This document shows positions 62,669 to 64,000 of a stretch of 64,000 nt of DNA, one piece after another. The stretch's first letter is position 1, and every line of letters begins with the position of its first letter. Source of the stretch: Nitrososphaerota archaeon. Lineage in GTDB: Archaea > Thermoproteota > Nitrososphaeria > Nitrososphaerales > Nitrosopumilaceae. The notes under the pieces were generated by a model. It did not search any database, was not told where the DNA came from, and was given only the letters and a program-made list of their open reading frames with translations. A program made the position numbers and the translations under genes. The DNA lies in NCBI GenBank assembly GCA_021323705.1, contig JAJPKL010000007.1, forward strand, positions 32,814-96,813, in the 5' to 3' direction.

Positions 62669-62745
62669 AAAGATCTTCGGATCTTTGAATTCTTTTGAAC
62701 CCTAAACACCGGTGTAAGACTAGGGGATATTTTATAAGATCTTCC
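62669..62745. promoter_or_regulatory. Control region between RAM operon and cysteine-synthase-like gene
   Basis: It contains AAAGATC-TTCG-GATCTTT (62669-62686), the palindrome ACACCGGTGT (62706-62715), the TATA box TTTATAAG (62731-62738) of the plus-strand gene, and a second AAGATCTTC (62736-62744) matching the first. The repeats sit on both sides of the TATA box, as expected for operator sites. Confidence 0.4.
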
Positions 62746-62768
62746 CAGCCAACAGAGCTCGAAGAAGA

Positions 62769-64000
62769 TTGGAAACAAATACAACCACAGGTAGTGATGG
62801 CACCCTGCTTGCACAGTTTGAGAAAGAGATATGGAGCAAGGTTCCTCACGTAGAGAAGACAGATGGCGTAAAAGTTGTCAACGCAACACCTCTCATTGAC
62901 ATTACTGATAATTTGAAAGAGTGCGCAAGAAAAGAATTCGGTTTGAATCTTGATGATAAAAATCTGCAAGTTTTTGGCAAATTTGACTCTGACCTGCTAG
63001 CAGGCTCGATAAAAGTGAGACCCGCAGTACACATAATCCATGATGCTATTGCTACAGGCAAGCTCAAGAGTAAGCAGACAGTGTTTGAGGCTACCTCCGG
63101 TAACTTTGGGATTGCCCTTGGACAATTGACCAAGCTTGGACTTGATGTGGTTGCTCTGGTATCAAGAAAACTCCAAGAAGGAGTCTTTGAGGAATTGAGA
63201 AACGAAAAGATACGCATCATAAATCTAGATATGGATATTTGCCCTGCACCTGGAATGAAAGACAATCCAAACATTTTGGCCGCAAAAGCAACTGCTGCCA
63301 ACATACGATCACAGTTATCCGAGCTTGGGTTTGACCCTCTTGTTTTTGACGGAGCAATTTCTGAGGTGCACTCGCTATTAGCCAAGCAGGATATCATAAA
63401 TTTGGCAAAACTCCTTGCAAAGATCTACAACTGTTTCTGCACAGAGCAATATGACAACGCATTGAACATAGATGTGCATAGGACAGTTACAGGACCAGAG
63501 ATAGACCAGCAACTACATGAAAATGGACTCTCGCTTGAAGACTTTAGAATTGTTTGTACTTTCGGTACTGGAGGTACATCAGGTGGATTAAGCAGATACC
63601 TCTCTGAAAAATACAATAAGAAATCACTGCATGTAGTATTCCCACTAGGTGAGCAAGATGTTGCTGGAATTAGGACGAAAGGAAAAGCGTCTGGATTAAG
63701 ATTTTACGAGCCAGAACGATATGCAGGACAACACGAGGTAGATTTTGAACAAGCAAGGCGGCTGCTCAAGTTTTTTGTAGGCAAGGGGCACGACATGGGC
63801 GAGAGCAGCGCCCTTGCTCTCTATGCGGTAATGCAGATGGCAAACTTTGGAGGTTTTGGAGGAAAGTTTGTCGTAATAGTAGCTGATGGAATACAGAAAT
63901 ACAAAAAGAATCTGGAATCCATGTCAAAGAAGCAGAGTCGTGTTCAAGTGTCCTTAGAGGAGGCAGTAGCAACCACAAGTGAATATGACAAGGTCATCTG
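62769..64000 (+). CDS. Cysteine-synthase-like PLP enzyme (3' end outside)
   Basis: At least 410 residues, running off the window. Fold-type II PLP enzyme: the PLP lysine lies in GSIKVRPAVH (about residue 83), EATSGNFGIALGQ is the substrate loop and FGTGGTSGG (about 264-272) binds the phosphate. A C-terminal extension beyond the normal 310-residue CysK is present. It may make cysteine from O-acetyl- or O-phosphoserine, or a related amino acid. The TTG start lies about 35 nt from the TATA centre; an ATG at 62797 is out of frame. It is divergent from the RAM/CysRS-like/GNAT operon. Confidence 0.82.
   Translation, partial: METNTTTGSDGTLLAQFEKEIWSKVPHVEKTDGVKVVNATPLIDITDNLKECARKEFGLNLDDKNLQVFGKFDSDLLAGSIKVRPAVHIIHDAIATGKLKSKQTVFEATSGNFGIALGQLTKLGLDVVALVSRKLQEGVFEELRNEKIRIINLDMDICPAPGMKDNPNILAAKATAANIRSQLSELGFDPLVFDGAISEVHSLLAKQDIINLAKLLAKIYNCFCTEQYDNALNIDVHRTVTGPEIDQQLHENGLSLEDFRIVCTFGTGGTSGGLSRYLSEKYNKKSLHVVFPLGEQDVAGIRTKGKASGLRFYEPERYAGQHEVDFEQARRLLKFFVGKGHDMGESSALALYAVMQMANFGGFGGKFVVIVADGIQKYKKNLESMSKKQSRVQVSLEEAVATTSEYDKVI

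Noticed and set aside
62846..63397. 183-codon minus-strand frame
   Set aside because: It is antisense to the cysteine-synthase-like gene, whose PLP motifs are complete on the plus strand.
1..64000. CRISPR arrays, rRNA genes, insertion-sequence transposases
   Set aside because: None seen: the only short tandem repeats are in the mobile element and lack CRISPR spacing; no transposase motif was recognised.

Overview
The window is a piece of an archaeal chromosome, almost certainly from a Nitrososphaerota (Thaumarchaeota, ammonia-oxidising archaea and relatives). The support is archaeal release factor aRF1, ribosomal protein S26e, archaeal TATA boxes about 25 nt from the first codon with almost no leader (including many GTG/TTG starts), inositol-1-phosphate synthase plus a CDP-alcohol phosphatidyltransferase, two deoxyhypusine-synthase family genes, pyruvoyl arginine decarboxylase, cupredoxin and S-layer-like secreted proteins, and many tiny Cys/His proteins. 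Genus cannot be fixed from sequence alone. No rRNA, recognisable tRNA or CRISPR array was found.

Layout. 0-12.8 kb: envelope and redox genes (S-layer-like protein, ZIP metal transporter with a divergent winged-helix regulator, DsbA-like protein, aRF1, thioredoxin, HIT hydrolase, secreted/membrane proteins of unknown role, NDH-2, double-PAS histidine kinase). 12.8-22.3 kb: ilvD, a tight trpEGDCBA operon (no trpF) and pyrG. 22.2-29.5 kb: NAD-kinase-like/winged-helix fusion, PfkB kinase, S26e, phospholipid synthase, cupredoxin, a deoxyhypusine-synthase-like protein, M3 peptidase, and two unannotated zinc microproteins. 29.75-35.93 kb: an integrated mobile element with tyrosine integrase, ribbon-helix-helix protein, an iteron-like repeat block, an MCM-type helicase and a chain of very small overlapping genes. 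35.9-41.4 kb: chromosomal metabolism (arginine decarboxylase, peroxiredoxin, pyrophosphatase, alcohol dehydrogenase, LsrF-like aldolase). 41.4-46.3 kb: ilvB-ilvN-leuA-leuB, preceded by a possible branched-chain-rich leader peptide. 46.3-54.8 kb: AspRS, RNA-binding protein, coiled-coil protein, a decayed gene, phosphate transporter with its PhoU-like partner, and two peptide ABC ATPases around a secreted repeat protein. 54.8-64 kb: SMC, inositol-phosphate synthase, deoxyhypusine synthase, and an Lrp-domain / CysRS-like / GNAT operon divergent from a cysteine-synthase-like gene cut by the window end.

How the parts connect. ilvD, ilvBN and leuAB cover much of branched-chain amino acid synthesis; the trp genes cover tryptophan. 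Inositol-phosphate synthase and the CDP-alcohol transferase suit inositol-headgroup lipid synthesis. Arginine decarboxylase and the two deoxyhypusine-synthase family proteins suit polyamine/hypusine metabolism. The least explained parts are the mobile element (its repeat block and micro-gene operon), the CysRS-like protein with two replaced zinc ligands coupled to an acetyltransferase beside a cysteine-synthase-like gene, and the ilvB leader.
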